64,000 nt of DNA from Tetradesmus obliquus (Eukaryota; Chlorophyta; Chlorophyceae; Sphaeropleales; Scenedesmaceae): positions 4,760,501 to 4,824,500 of the forward strand of contig CP126201.1 in NCBI GenBank assembly GCA_030272155.1, in the 5' to 3' direction. The notes beneath the pieces are model-generated. The model ran no database searches. It saw only the letters and a list, made by a program, of their open reading frames with translations, and was not told where the DNA came from. A program made the translations under genes and the position numbers. Every line of letters starts with the position of its first letter. Position 1 is the stretch's first letter. Of the stretch, positions 1 through 12,788 are shown piece by piece.

Positions 1-210
1 GATTGATGTGGCGTGTGCCGCTTCAGACCTGTGGCACAGCATCAGCTGTGGGTTGAGTGGGACTCCTCCGATGTTGGTGCTGGCAGGCTTGCAGCGCTGT
101 CTGCTGCCCCAGGCTGCCACTTTCTACCAAGCACAGCATCGACTGCTGAGAATGCACTGCTGCACGGCTGACCTGCTGTTGTCTGGCTGCCGCCGCTGCT
201 GCTGCTGCAG

Positions 211-2365
211 GCTGCCTCTGCGCGCCTCGCGCAGCTGTCTGCCGCTGATGCCTCCATGTCGCAGCGCCTGGCGGAGTTCAGGCGCCGCAGTGCTGCGCAG
301 CGCGCAGTAGCAGCGCGCCAGCTGGCAGACCTGCGCGCAGCCAACAGCGGCGGCGGCGCAGACCCCGCTGCTGCTGCATCACGGCCTGGCGGCTCTAGCG
401 GTGGTGGTGCGGCAGGCTTGCAGGGGCAATGCAGGCTGTCCATTCCCAGCGAGTTTGATGGCTTTGGGGGCAGCCAGGTGGAGGAGGCTGCAGGTGGGCT
501 GAGCTTGATTTTCGGGATGTAGCATGGCCGACTGTGCTGAAGGGTGCAGATGTGCGCGGCCAGCATGGTTGCAAACTGTTGCTGCAGCTGGGCCTAGCTA
601 AAGGCACTGCATGCGTGAGCTGTGTTGCATCAGCGTGCTATACATCATTGTGCTGCATGTGTCATGCTGAAGTGAACTCGTGTTAGCTGTCGCTCAGCTG
701 CTAACCTAGCACGCCTGCTGCTTCAATTGCAATGCAGAGCTGGATCCACAAGCTAGCTATGAGCTGCAGCAGCAGCAGCAGCGCAGGGAGACACTGGAGC
801 TGGCCCTGCTCCCACAGCAGCAGCAGCAGCAGGCGCGCACGGCTGGTGCTTGGCCAGCCACGTCGACTACTGCTGCGGCTGCTGCTGCTGGTGGCATTCG
901 GCTGTACTCGTTGAGTGATGCCTTGCTGCCAGGGGGCGTGGCTGCAGCTGGCTGGCTGCCTCAGCAGCAACAGCAGCAGCAGCAGCAGCATCCAGCTGCG
1001 ATGTGCGAGCAGCCGCTGGCCGTGCAGCAGCAGCAGCAGATGCAGATGCATGAGCTGACGCTGAGCCGTCCAGATGCTGCGCAGGAGCAGCAGCAGCAGC
1101 GGTTGTGCGGCGCTGGCTCTCCTGCTGGCTCAGACGCTCAGCGCAGCAGCATTGCACGGCCCCCGAGCAGCAGCACGGAGTTCAGCTTTGCACAGCAGCC
1201 TGCTGATGAACAAGGTGGCAATGGAGCTGCAAGGGCAGCGGCGACAGATGCAAACGAAGGAGCTGGTGCTGCTGTGAGCAGCGGCTTGCAGCAGCAGCAG
1301 CAGGCAGGGATGGGTGGAGCAGAAGCTGCCTCAGGCTTTGTGCAGGCAGAAGTACAAAGGATATCAGCTGCTGCGGTAGATGCAGCACAGGCAGCAGCTG
1401 CACTGAGGAGCTCTGGCAGCTTCACGCAGCAGCAGCAGCAGGTGCAAGGGCAGGCCAGCCGTGAACCTAGCGATGCTGCTGCAGTTGCAAGTGATGCTGC
1501 AGCTGGCGCATCCCTGGGGACAGACGACACCACAACAGGTCAGGCTCTTGCAGATGTAGCAGCAGCTGCAGCTGCGGGTGAGCAGTTGCAGGCTGGTGCC
1601 GCTGAGAGGGATGCGGCTCACAGCCATGCGGAAGACAGCCTGCTGGCACAGCAGCCGAGTGAGCAGCACGAGGCAGGCGCAGCAAACAATGATGTTGACG
1701 AAGATGAAGCAGCCATGCATGGTGAGGCCAGCGGTCAGACTGCTGCTGCAGGCGAGCTGTCTGCAGTGAGCTCTGGCGTGGCGCTGGCAGCTGCTGCTGC
1801 TGCTGCTGAGGGAGACTTGGAGGGAGTGCGGCTGAGCAGCGGCAGCATGGGTGCTAGTGGCAGCAGGTCTGTTGACAGGTATGCCAGCTGGGCAGCTGGC
1901 GGGTTTGGTGAGAAAGAAGATGGGCAGGAAGCAGAAGAGGAAGAGGAAGAATGGGTGGAGGAGCGGGAGGTTGATGAGGATGATGATGCACAGCATTACG
2001 TAGTGGCGGCAGGAGCGGCAGTGTCTGCGCAGCCCTACATGCAACAGCAGCGGCAGCAGCTGGGCCAGGCGTATGCAGGATGGCAGGCAGAAGAAGAGGT
2101 AGAAGAGGAGGGCTGGCAGGGCACAGCAGCAGCAGTAGCAGCAGCTGCGGCACAAGGCTGGCCTGACAGCCCCAGCTCGCCTGGCTGGCTGGGTGACCTT
2201 GAGCAGATGCGGCCAAGGCAGCAGCAACAGGTTGATACAGCAGAGGATGCCAGCAGTGAGACTGGGGACAGCGGAGGTGCAGCAGCAGCAGCAGCAGCAG
2301 GCAGCGGCGGCTCGTGGATGCAGGGGCAGGCGTCACCTGGCAGCAGCGATGGCAGCGTGTTTTGA
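211..2365 (+). CDS. Gln/Ala/Ser-rich protein of unknown function, 3' part
   Basis: I do not recognise the family. Two exons join in phase: 211-493, ending CAG|GTGGGC, and 738-2365, after an acceptor TTGCAATGCAG; the split codon is restored as GAG. The first exon carries a short basic, helix-prone segment (RLAEFRRRS, then AARQLADL). The second opens with a conserved-looking stretch (REtLELALLP, then GIRLYSLSDALLP) and continues into polyGln, Ala-rich tracts and a strongly acidic block around 1915-1995 (runs of Glu and Asp). The stop is TGA at 2363-2365. A further exon at about 28-165 is possible in the same frame, but its donor is unclear and could be a GC donor, so the 5' end is open. Such composition suits a disordered scaffold or regulatory protein; that is inference. 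Confidence 0.55.
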
Positions 2366-2753
2366 GGGGTGAAGGTGGGAGCATGCTAGGCGTGCTGTGT
2401 TGTGCCAGGTAGCATCAGCTGTCGGGGTTGCTTGCGGCAGCCGTCGAGCCGGCGAGCAGTTGTGATGCAGGCACTCTGATGCGAGCTGCCGATTGGAAGC
2501 ATTTCGCCAACAGCGTGTGGGCTGCCGGGCAAAATTTGAAGAGGGTTATATTGACGCCCTGCTTATGCGGAGGCAGCAGCTGCTGGGCATCTCATGCGAC
2601 AGGATTGCCAATATGTGCCTGTGAGCGCCTTGTGCCACAAGTTGTGACGCTCTGGTGTCTGTCTCTGCTGGCGGCCAGTAAGTGGCCGCTGTTTGTGAGT
2701 AGTGCACACTGTTATGCCAATATCGCACCGACAACGAAGGCTCTTTTGCATGG

Positions 2754-2758
2754 TGTAA
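2754..2758 (+). promoter_or_regulatory. Poly(A) signal TGTAA of the Gln-rich gene
   Basis: TGTAA lies 389 bases after the stop at 2365. This pentamer is the established poly(A) signal of chlorophycean algae, so the 3' UTR probably ends about 15 bases further on. Confidence 0.4.
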
Positions 2759-3608
2759 CGTTACATGGTTGACCATCGGTGCTGATCGAGCTCGACCCTG
2801 CTGAGGAGCGCAACTGCACCACACAGCTATGCCGGCACCGAGTTTGCCGGTGCACATGCATCAGCTTGCAGGGATAGGCAGCTGCCGCAGCCGGCTTGAT
2901 GCACAACATACAGACGGCGTGACGCCCTGGCTGCTGAGCACGGCGACACTGTCATGCCGATCATGCTGGCACTGCTGGCAGCACACCCAAGCTTCTGCAG
3001 AGCGACTCTGCCCAGCTAAACCCTCTGACATGCAGTCTCGTCAGGGCTACCATAAAGAAGACACACGATTTGCAGCACAGAGGACCAAACAAACCGCGAC
3101 ATAATGACACCTGCCATAGGAAACCCGGGCCGTAGCACGGCCTGCTATGGCTCGACTGGTAACAGGACGATGACACTGCGGCACACCGCATCAAAGCACG
3201 CAGCACATCCACCCAGCTGGAGCTAACACCACGCCACTTTTTGATAGATACAAACATTGCGCACACCAACACGCAATTGCCACCTCTACCAACTGCCCTG
3301 GCTAGACTGTTGCTGTGTCTGACCAGCCATACGGCTGGCCCTCCTCTGCTGCTGCCAAATACGCAGCTACCCTACTGCTCCGCTTCAAGACGTTTACAGC
3401 TCTCGTCAAAACAAAAAAGCAGAGCAGCACCTGCTGCACTTTCAAAAAAAGGTGCTGTACCTGCCTGGATTGCAAAACCTGCTGCTTGGAACGGTTGCAG
3501 CGCCATGCACCAGCAGCTGCAGGTGCACTGACGCCATGCCCAGCCGGGCACATGTGCGGTAGCTAGCGCCAGCCGTCCACCATGCATGTATCCTGCTGTC
3601 ATCATCAG
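2759..3608. other. Non-coding spacer between convergent genes
   Basis: This stretch separates two convergent genes. It should hold the 3' UTR of the minus-strand membrane protein; a minus-strand TGTAA is read at 3396-3392. I see no open frame with protein-like composition on either strand. Confidence 0.4.
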
Positions 3609-6600
3609 TCACCAGCTCACTCCACATGATACGCGTTGTAAACACCGGCGTGCCCAGCACCATGCCCCGTGAGATGTTGCTGCACCTCTTGACCGTACTG
3701 AGTCAAAACGTCGGATAAATTGCTGGCCACTGCTGTCTGAAACATCTCTCTTGGCCGCAGCGCCTCCACGATAATCAGCGCACCCCAGGTCTGCCCTGCC
3801 GGCCGCCAGCAGCCTGCAGCCCAGCAACCAGCAGCACAGCACCACCAAACACTGCGCCACATCTGCGTGTGCAGCATCCTCAAGCAGCACGTGTGCTGTT
3901 GCTGCTTGTTGCGGCAGAAGCGCTGCGGCCGCCAGAGCATGCCTCGCATGCTGTACAGCATCAGCGCCAGCAGGATAAGAGTCACCACAGTCATATCACG
4001 CTACTGCCGGCCAACACATACACAGTATTGGCGTTTGTCTGTTGTGGCCGTGACACCGAATGTGGCGACTTATATTGCCAACCTTGCTAGTGCAGCCAGG
4101 TGAAGTATCTCCTGCTGCTGCCTCACAACCAAACTGCACAAGGCCACACCACACAAACACACCTCTTACCTAAATTCAGCCCCAGCATGTTCTGGCTGCC
4201 CTACACACTTCCTCTCTGCAACAACTGCAGTGGCTGAACCCATCACTGCGTCAGAAGTGACGAAAGAAACAGGCATGTGGCTTCTGGTACGCCACACCCG
4301 GCAACATACACGCTGTCAAATTACACGGCAGCTGGCGACCCTGCAGCTGCAGCCACACACCACATACCACCGGGAGACATTCATTGTACAAGCAGACGCG
4401 CCATCAGCGACGCCGTGCAATCCGCCACACCCCCAACAAACACACACATGCTCGCAGGCACATGCACCCATCACACTGCAACTGCCAGCGCGCCGCCACT
4501 TCCCCCAACCCTTTCCCAGCACCTGCTCACAGCCATGCAGCACAGCTGCCGCCTGCAGCACTCACCCCAGCGCCAGCACCCAGCCATGCCCGCTGCCCCG
4601 GCTGCTGCTGCCGCGCAGCCACCACGTACTGCTGCTGCCGCAGCAGCTGCACCTCGCGCCACAGCAGCACAGCCACCTCAACAACAAACATAACAAGCAG
4701 CATCTGCTGCACGCAGCCGTGCCACGCCGCACGCACCGCGCCGGCAGCAGCAGCAGACGGCACCGCCATGATGAACGCATCCCCTGCAGCAGCCAGCAGC
4801 AGCAGCGCAAGGTACGCCGCGTGCTGCTTCACCACGCCTGCAGCCCCTGCTGCAACACTCAGCGCTCCCAGCCCTGCCACCAACCCTCCAACAGCAGCTG
4901 CACCACCAGCACCATGCCGAGCCAGACTGCCAGCTCCTATGCTGGTGTATGCAGATGCTGGGCCAAGCGCATGTGAGCTGCAGCCGTTGCCATGCAGCTG
5001 TAACTGCCAGCGGCCGCCAGCCCCGCCATTAGGCGACAGCAGCACAGCTGGCAGCAGCATGCCGTTGCTGCTGCTGCTGCTGCCAGGCTGCCCGCAGTTG
5101 GCGGGCGAGCAGCTGCGCCAGCCGCACTCATCAGGTGCTGCTGCTGCTGCTGCAGGCTCGTGAGGCCAGCCGCTGCTGTGCCCGGACAAAACGCCAAACC
5201 CTAAGCTGCCTGCTGTTGCTGGCACAGAATGCCCTGTTGCTGTTGCCGCACGGCTGCTGCTGCCGCTGACTGGCGGCAGCAGCTGCAGGAACAGCTGCAC
5301 CACGCACCCACACAGCAGCACACGCGCAGCCCACACAAGACTGCCACGCAGCACCAGTGGCAGCCAGCCCACTGCAGCCAAAGGAGCAGGCGGCACAAAC
5401 AGCAGTAGCAGCAGCTGCAGCAGGCAGTGCACGCACAGCAGCCAAGCCGACATACTGCCGTTGCCATTGCTGCTCGCACCCCCGCCTGCTGCATTTGCTG
5501 CACCACCAGCGCCCCCCGCGCCTGCTGCTGCTGCTGCCGCCCTGCTGCTGCTTGCAATGCTGCTTGCGCTGGCACGCCTGCTGCTCTCCGCCGCATGCTG
5601 CTGCTGCTGCTGCTGCTGTGGGGCCCAGCACGTGCTGCTAGGCCGCAGCAGCAGCCCGATGTGGTGCACCACCACCGGGCCCTCAAGCAGCAGGTGCGCC
5701 TTCTGCACCCACGGCACTGCGGTCGCCAGCGTCGCAGCCGCCGGCCCAGGCGCCAGCACCGCAGCAGCAGCAACACTCCAGCAGCGCAGCACCAATGAGG
5801 CAAAGCGCAGCTCCTTGTAGCTAGACCAGCCCTGGCCCAGCACCTCAGTAGCCACCTGGCCCCAAAGCAGCAGCACTGCCAGCAGTAGGACCTGCGGCGT
5901 GGCCGCTAGCAGCCGGCCGTGCAGCGCTGCTGCTGCTGAAGAGGCGGTCTGCTGCCAGGCGATGCCCAGCAGGCCCAGCACCAGGCAGTCACCTGAGGTG
6001 GCAACGGCAGCAATGATAGCACATATGTTACGAACACCAGGCAGCATAAGCACCGGCAGCAAGCGTAACAAGCACCAGCACAAGCCAACACGGAGGCAAT
6101 GGGAATAACAACAACCACAGCAGCACAGCGCAATGCATAGCAGCGTGTAGCAAGCAGCAGCCAACGCTGATGGTTGGCACGTGCTGAATCCCCTCAAACT
6201 TCACAGACCCAGTTCACAAAACCAGTTCGACACATCACATGGCAGCTTAGCAGCAAGCCCGATCAGGAGCAAACACAACCTGCAGCCGCGCACCTGCCAG
6301 CACCGCGCCCGCCAGCTTGGCCGGCCACAGCAGGCAGCCGCCGCTGCTGCCCGCCATGCCGCCAAACGCCAGCAGCGCCAGCGCCGCCCCGCCCACCGGC
6401 AGCAGCGCCAGCCCCAGCTGCCAGTGATACAGCAGCAGCCCCAGCAGCCAAGTAGCCAAACAGTAGCCGACCAAATGCCCCGCATTGTGCAGGCCGCAGG
6501 ATCGAGACAGCAGCTGGCTGAGGAAGGCGACAGCGGCCCCTTGCAGCTGCTGACACTGTGCGATTGTGGCTGCTACTGCGGCGCTGTAGGCTGCCCAGGT

Positions 6601-8600
6601 GCGCCAGCAGCTGCTGGTGATGGCCAGCAGCAGGCTCGGGCCGGGGTGCAGCCAGCCTGCAAAGCAGCAGCAGCAGCAGCAGCAGCAGATGCACAGTGCA
6701 GTGGTGAGTCTAGCGTGGAGGATGCAACACAGCAAGGCCTGTGCAGGGTTGCAGGAGGACCCATCAGAGGACGTCTTGCTGCAGCACTAGCTTTGCATGG
6801 ACCCACCACACCAAGTCCAACGTGCCATACACATCTGATAACGTCCCCTTCGGCCTGACGCCTCACGGCGCCACCCACCTCGCCTGCTGCCGCCCCGCTG
6901 CTGCTGCTGCTGCTGCTCAAACAGCGCATGCGGCAGCATCAGCTGCTGCACCAGCCCCACGCAGCCGCCCACTGCCGCCTGCAGCGCTGACAGCGCACGC
7001 CCAGGGTTGGGCGCCTCTGTCTGGTCAGCATCTGCTGCTGCTGGGCCTGCTTCAGCAGCAGCACCAGTAACTCCGTCCTGACCCAGCCCCTCAATGCTGC
7101 TGCTGCTGCTGTTGCTGGTGTCATCCAGCAAGTCAAGCAGGTCCAGGTCCTCAACAGGGAAGCTAGTAAGCAGCTGGTGCGACACCAGCTGCTGCTGCTG
7201 CTGCTGCGGGGTGCCAGCAGCTGTTGCTGCTGCTGTCCATGTTGCTGTGGTTGTCATGGTGGATGTCGTGGTGATGGCAAGCGCACGCAGCGCGGGTACA
7301 TCCTCTGACACCCCTCGCCCCAGCCCAGCATTCGCTGCTGCTGCTGGTGCTGCTGGCGCAGGCAGCTGCAGGATGTGTTCACCGGCTCTGCTGGTGCCGC
7401 CACTGCTGCCACGTGCACTGCTCTGGTGGCTCAGCCTGTGGCTGCCAATGCTGCGGCCGCTGCTGCCGCCTGCTGCTGCTGCTGCTGCTGGTGCGCTGCT
7501 GGTGTGGCCTGCCAGGCTGGAGCTGGTACGGCGCGAAGATGCATCGCTGCTGCTGCCACTGCCGCTGTCGTCTGAAGGGTCCCAGGGCTCCACCTGTATG
7601 CGACAGCAGCGCAAACACAGCATATGGATGAGGGGAAAGCCCTTGCGTGCTGGCGCTGGCACCCAATGAATTTGAAGGGGTCCCAGGGCTCGATAGAAAC
7701 TGTATGTGTGAGCAGCGCAGGCGCAGCACAGCATGCGGATGCTCGATGGGCCCTTGTGTTGCTGGCACGCACTGGACTGCCGCATCTGCTGCTGCGCAGC
7801 TACTGCCCTGATTCTTTTGCACATGTATACGAGCATCATCAAGCCACTTGTTGCCCTGCACTGCAGGCGCGTTCAGCAGCAAGAAGCATTGGATGTGCAG
7901 GCCTACCTCCATGACAGGTGCTGAGGGGTGAGGGGTGCCTGGCGCATCATCCGCCTCCTCTTCGATGACGCAGCCTGTGGGGCAGCCTGCAGGAAACAGC
8001 ACCACCAGCAGCAGCAGAGGGGCAGGTGTCAGCATACATGTAAGCATGCGGGTGCATGGAGAGAGGAGCGCATGTGGCAGGACGACTGTGCAGCTGCGCG
8101 TCTAGGGGCAGCAGAAGCCGCAGCTGCAGGCTTGGATAGCAGCAAGCGCTGCAGCTGCGCATGCACTGCCTTGACTACCAGCCGCTGTGCGTTACACGTC
8201 AATCCTGCGACCCTGCGACCCTGTGTTGCTTATGCTGGTTTCCAGCTGCCACAGCTACACCTGCGCGGTTGCTGCCGGCCGCACCTATGGGGAAAGAAGT
8301 GGGGCTGGTAGGCTGCAGCATGCGCAGCAGCGTGTACTGCAGGTGCGGGTTGTTGGTGGGCTGGCGGCACTCCACACAGAGCGCAAACTTGCTGGTGTTG
8401 AAGCACTGCTCGCACACGCAGTGGCCACACCTGCAGCAGGACAGTTCAGTGAGGAATATCAGCTTGAGGCGCTGATGCCCAGACGAATGTGCTTATAACC
8501 AGCAGCGGAAGCTGAATAGTCAGATGTGGGCTAGTCAAGCAGTGTCTTGCTGCCTGGTGCAAGTTGAACCCCCAGTGCCAGCTTTCTTCTGCTCTGACAT
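3609..8600 (-). CDS. Cys-rich (RING-like) multi-pass membrane protein
   Basis: Candidate exon 1 is 8600-8554 (ATG at 8600). It ends CCAG before GC, a possible GC donor, and joins in phase to exon 2 at 8430-8285. The join gives a metal-binding pattern C-x2-C-G-H-C-x-C-x2-C-x8-C-x2-C (CTRCGHCVCEQCF then ALCVECR), resembling the second half of a RING or a treble clef. Later exons encode a Ser/Ala-rich linker (about 7570-6800) and then a very hydrophobic part: 6656-6280, and a long exon ending at 4566 with a consensus GTGAGT donor. These hold at least eight Leu/Ala/Val-rich segments that could span a membrane, interrupted by Gly/Ser-rich loops. The last exon starts near 3960 and stops at 3609-3611 or 3617-3619 depending on its frame, which I could not settle. 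A membrane E3 ligase is possible but unproven. Several middle junctions remain unresolved. Confidence 0.5.
7573..7765 (-). repeat. Two tandem copies of a 3' splice site plus exon head
   Basis: On the minus strand the segments near 7765-7675 and 7655-7573 share an acceptor region, the words GAGCCCTGGGACCC and flanking sequence, about 105 bases apart. The copy nearer the exon body (lower coordinates) leads into the Ser-rich coding region; the other is probably intronic. Confidence 0.5.
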
Positions 8601-9442
8601 GACCCCATCAATGCAGAGGCTGTCCACCTCGGCGCTTACCCCAAGTCAAAAGGCCTTCGTGAAGTGACGTTGTAAGCCAAACAGCAGATGATGCAGGTGT
8701 GGTGTTCATTGTCTAGCACCATTGTCCTTCTGCTCTGCCTGAGTACCCCTGATTCCTGCTAGGATAGCTGCAAGCCCTCCGTCAATGCTCCAAGTCTTAC
8801 ATCACAATACAAGAAACAATACTTCACAAGCAGAAGTCCGTCAGCCTGTGCCTACGCCGTTTTCAGCTCAAACGGTTCCGCTGCTCCCACAGTGACGATG
8901 TTCGCCTTCTGCATCCGAGGGGGCTGAGCTCTTTGCTAATTCGAAAAGTAGCAATCCTACGGACTTTGTCTTGTAACGCGCTGCAACAGCCAGGCCCTAA
9001 CAGCGAGGGTCGTAACAACTTCATTGCTCAGGCCGTGCCTGCCGAGAAGAAGCTCAGAAACGAATCAGGTACTAGTTCAAAACAGAACTGGCAGGGTTCT
9101 CCATCAGTTGGTGCTGCTTAGTTGCCTCGGTTGATCAAAAGCCAACATGCATGGCAAGATCTGCCATCACATGTTTGAACTCCAAGATCATCAGTTGCCA
9201 GCTTCAACAAGGCACTTTGGTAGTGCACGTCAAGACTAAAAGCAAATGGTGAATACCAGTTCAAGGTCTCAAGCAACATGTATGCCTGGCTTGGTGCTGC
9301 ACCTGCTGCAGTCAGCCGGCTGATGGGAACCAGCTGCAAGCTGCAGGCACTCAATTTCACACCTCCTCTACCTTGGGACCTTCTCTGCCGTCTTCTCGCG
9401 CTCCCATTTCCTAGCCTTTTCCGCCATTGCATCCTTCCACCT
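8601..9442. other. Spacer holding the DDAH 3' UTR
   Basis: The spacer runs between the DDAH stop (9443) and the start of the membrane-protein gene (8600), both on the minus strand. The only minus-strand TGTAA I see is at 8801-8797. That would give DDAH a long 3' UTR of about 640 bases, leaving about 190 bases for the promoter of the next gene. No other coding signal was seen. Confidence 0.4.
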
Positions 9443-10041
9443 TCATGGCAGCAGTATGCTGCAGCACGTCAGAGCTCCGTCGGCCTTGCCAATCTCAGTC
9501 ATGCGCGGCAGCTTGTGCAGCAGCAGCCCCCGCTCAGCACACAGCTGCTCCAGCAACACCTCAGACTTCCTGCACCCCTCTTGCATCACAACATGCTGCA
9601 GCTGCAGCTGCTGCCCTTCAAGCAGCAGCACATTAGCTGCCGCAGCATCTGGCACCGCCACATGCTGCCATATCGAACCACTGCCAAACCCTGGCAGCTG
9701 CTGCACCGCCTTACTAATACCCCTGCCCGCTGCGTCATCCGAATACAGCAGCGTAGACCCATCAAGTGCTGTCAGTGCTGACTTCAGGTGCAGCCCATAC
9801 CCCACAGGCACCCCATGCACCACATGCTGCGGCAGGTGCCGCTGCATCTGCTGCACTGCGGCTGCATTAGTGCGCGCAGACAGCCCCACCAAGATTGTAC
9901 TGCAGCCCGGCAGCTGCAGCACATCACCCCCATCCAGTGTGGCTGGAGGCTGCAGGTGGCGCAGCTGATAGCCCCGCTGCTGCAGGGCCGATGCAACTGC
10001 AGGGCAAGCAGGCGGGCAGAGGAGACAGAGCCGCAGCAGCC

Positions 10042-10079
<38 letters not shown>

Positions 10080-10145
10080 TGTAAGCGCATGGCGATTGAC
10101 TTTGCAGGAAATAATTAATATGCAGGAGCATGGCACATGCAAGGC

Positions 10146-10177
<32 letters not shown>

Positions 10178-10882
10178 TAGACACTGCTTAGGAGCCTGAC
10201 AGAAACCACTGCCACAGCAGCCTGCTCAGGCATGGCTTTATGTCGAGCAGCAAACTTGTACATGATGAAGCTGTGTAGATGTCGAAAGGAACACACCATG
10301 AGGTTCTTGCCCTGACAATTGCTAACATGCATGACACATCACAGCATAGAACAACATGGTAAGGTACGATGTGCATCTGTGCGGACGCATGCAGCTTGCT
10401 GCGCAGCCGCACCTGGAGCTTCCTCCCCTTGGCGTGATGTTGCACCGATGTTGGCTATGATCGCCGTCTTGCCAACGACCACTGCTGTGTCTTCGATGAA
10501 CACACAGTCTGCAGGAACACAGGCAGGCAGGCCATGCGGGCATCAGATGCATCTGTACAGGTCAGCCTGCCATCATCACAGTACCTGCCAACAACACATA
10601 CAACATAGAAGCAGATCTTCGTTCTCAACTGCTGTAGCCCAAACCCATAAGTCTGCTACCATCCAATACAATTAAACAGCAAAGGCACGCGCAGCACTCG
10701 CCTGGGTGAGCATCATCTGCAGGCACTTCCACAACATCCTGCAGCAGCGTGCGCAGGAGCTGCACGTAGGCCTGGTGCTGCTCCTCTGCTGCAGCCATGC
10801 TGATAGCCTGCTGCTCAGCAGCTGGTGCCATCTTTAAGGAGTCCTGGAACGACCTAGCCAAGCCTCTGACCAGAGCCCGCAT
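9443..10882 (-). CDS. DDAH: N(G),N(G)-dimethylarginine dimethylaminohydrolase
   Basis: The enzyme hydrolyses asymmetric methylarginines to citrulline and dimethylamine or methylamine, and belongs to the pentein superfamily. Three exons close to 276 aa: 10882-10702, 10508-10413 and 9996-9443; human DDAH1 is 285 aa. Family motifs appear in order: the N-terminal ALVRG segment, CVFIEDTAVV with the substrate-binding Glu-Asp, TLDGGDVL, VGLSaRTN, GLHLKSAL with the catalytic His, and DGALTCCSILL with the catalytic Cys four residues from the conserved Leu pair. Exon 1 ends CCCAG before GCGAGT, a GC donor. It is supported because the join restores the Asp of the family motif PDCVFxED. Exon 3 follows an intron whose 3' part contains a (CTG)n tract. 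No targeting peptide is evident, so the product is probably cytosolic. Confidence 0.95.
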
Positions 10883-12788
10883 GACTGTGGAACAGTGTGC
10901 ACTGCAGAGTGCAGTACTGTACTTCTACTGTTGTTGATGCTGCCCTGGAGAAGCGAGCGCTGTGTGCTGTGTGCTGCGCTATCAAGTGCTGCAGCACCGT
11001 ATTTTGGTTTAAGGAGGGAGTTTGAGCGGGGAAGTAGGGTTCCTTGCAGAAGGGTGATCGGTTTCACAGCCTGACGTCCGACACAACAAGCCGGCAGTTG
11101 CAGGATCGTCTCGAGTTCGACGCAGTAAGAAGCTAACGTCAGCTGACGTTCGACTAAAGATAATACTGACCACGAAGAGGCGTACAAGCTGGAGGCAAAG
11201 GAAAACGACAGTGCAGCAGTGCTAGTTTTACACAAGCCACAGTGCTGCAAGTCTCAAGACTTATAGTATGCTGACAGGAAGCGTTATACTATAATGCTAT
11301 TGCCTGATGTTACAACACCTGCTGCTCAAGGCCCAGCAGCAGGAGCACAGCTTGTCAGACCGTCAGGGTTCTATTTTTCGTGGCGCACTCAGCACCAAAA
11401 CTGCCCAACATGCAAAAGATCTCCTGATGCAAAAGGCGTACATAACCCCAAATGTACAGGCTATAAGCTTCCTGTTGCTTACTGATGCCTAACTTGCTGT
11501 CACTGGAGGCTAGTGTCAGCCAGCTGGCTGCATGCACTGCAAGGCTCTTGTGTCCCACTCCCGCTGCCCCATCAAACACCTGGATCGACAAAGTTATCCT
11601 CAGCAACAGCGAAGAAAACAATTTTGTATGAATTTTGAATCAGCGTGTTAAATCAACCCTGCATAGACTGCATGTGACCATTGACTGATCAAGGTGAAGC
11701 ACCAACAAGCAGCTGCAGCTAGAGCTGGCCCACGCGGGCGACCACTGGAGCGCTGCCGGCAGAGCACCGCGCAAATGCCATTGAAGGTTGAATTCACCGC
11801 GTTGAACTCCTGCCATTGTTGCTGTGGTCGCCGTCCTTAGTCTGCCGGTCGTGACCGACACCAACATGACCATACACACGCCGTTGGGTGGCCACTTCAC
11901 CGAGCAACTTTGTGATCGCGGTAAAAAGTGAGTTTGCAACGCACTTCTGCCTTGATTCTTCAGTGTGGTTTTTGCGTAGCTCCGGTGAACACTGTCAAGT
12001 TCCCCTCTGGCTGCATGCTCAGTGTTCTCACTCATACGCAAGAATAATACAACTGAAATAATTGGGTTATAGTTCAGCACCTTCCCTGTGCTGCTGTTGA
12101 GGATGCTGTGCTCAGCTTCTGCGAGCCAGGAACTGCGATGAACTAATCGGCATACGTCTGCTGGAGACGCCTCAACACAGTGCCACGGTAGCTCGATTTA
12201 GATTGTAGTTAAAGTAGCCGCTACACGCTGCGAGACATGCACAGAAGGGGTGCTGTAGGGTGGTGGGCTGTCTGCTTCGTATCACTTTTAGGTGAGGTCT
12301 CAGTGCAGCTGCCGGTGGCGCCTGCAATGCTGATGGCATGGGTGCAGATGCAGCACACTCCTGCTGCGACCCTGCTGCCTGAGGCTGCACAGTCACGGAG
12401 AAGCACATCCACAGTCATGCTGTAGCAATAGCTGTAGCCAGCAGAGAACTGCAGGAGTCCTTGCAGGCATCTGACCCAGCCATATACATCAAACACAGTA
12501 GAACCTACAGAAAAATCCCTGATCAGCAGCAGAGCTCGCAGCAGCAACACGGATGTGCTGCCAGGCTGCCGCTTGATCTGTCAGGCTGCATGCAGTTGCC
12601 CACCGCCTGTCAGCTACACAGTCAGCAGCAGTGCCGCACAGCTGCCACCAGCGGATATCCATACAGCACACCGCCACAGCAACTGCATCGCACGCCGTCT
12701 CACCTGACTCCTGCAAGCAGTCTCAGCCCTGCCACCTTGTGCCATCAATTTTGCACTCCTGTGGCTTGCCTTTCACTCTTTCATGTAA
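10883..12788. other. Divergent intergenic region between DDAH and the FAS1 gene
   Basis: This region holds the upstream sequences of DDAH (minus) and of the fasciclin gene (plus). A perfect 9-base inverted repeat, TTATAGTAT at 11261-11269 and ATACTATAA at 11286-11294, is the only structure noted. Short open frames here have no protein-like composition that I can defend. An unrecognised 5' exon of the FAS1 gene could lie near 12500-12780. Confidence 0.35.

Noticed and set aside
42-566. Minus-strand frame opposite the Gln-rich gene
   Set aside because: Composition is that of a repeat shadow, and the plus-strand exons join in phase across a consensus intron.
11294-11492. Short plus-strand frame with a CxxC pair
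   Set aside because: There are no splice context, family resemblance or repeats to support it; its length is within chance.
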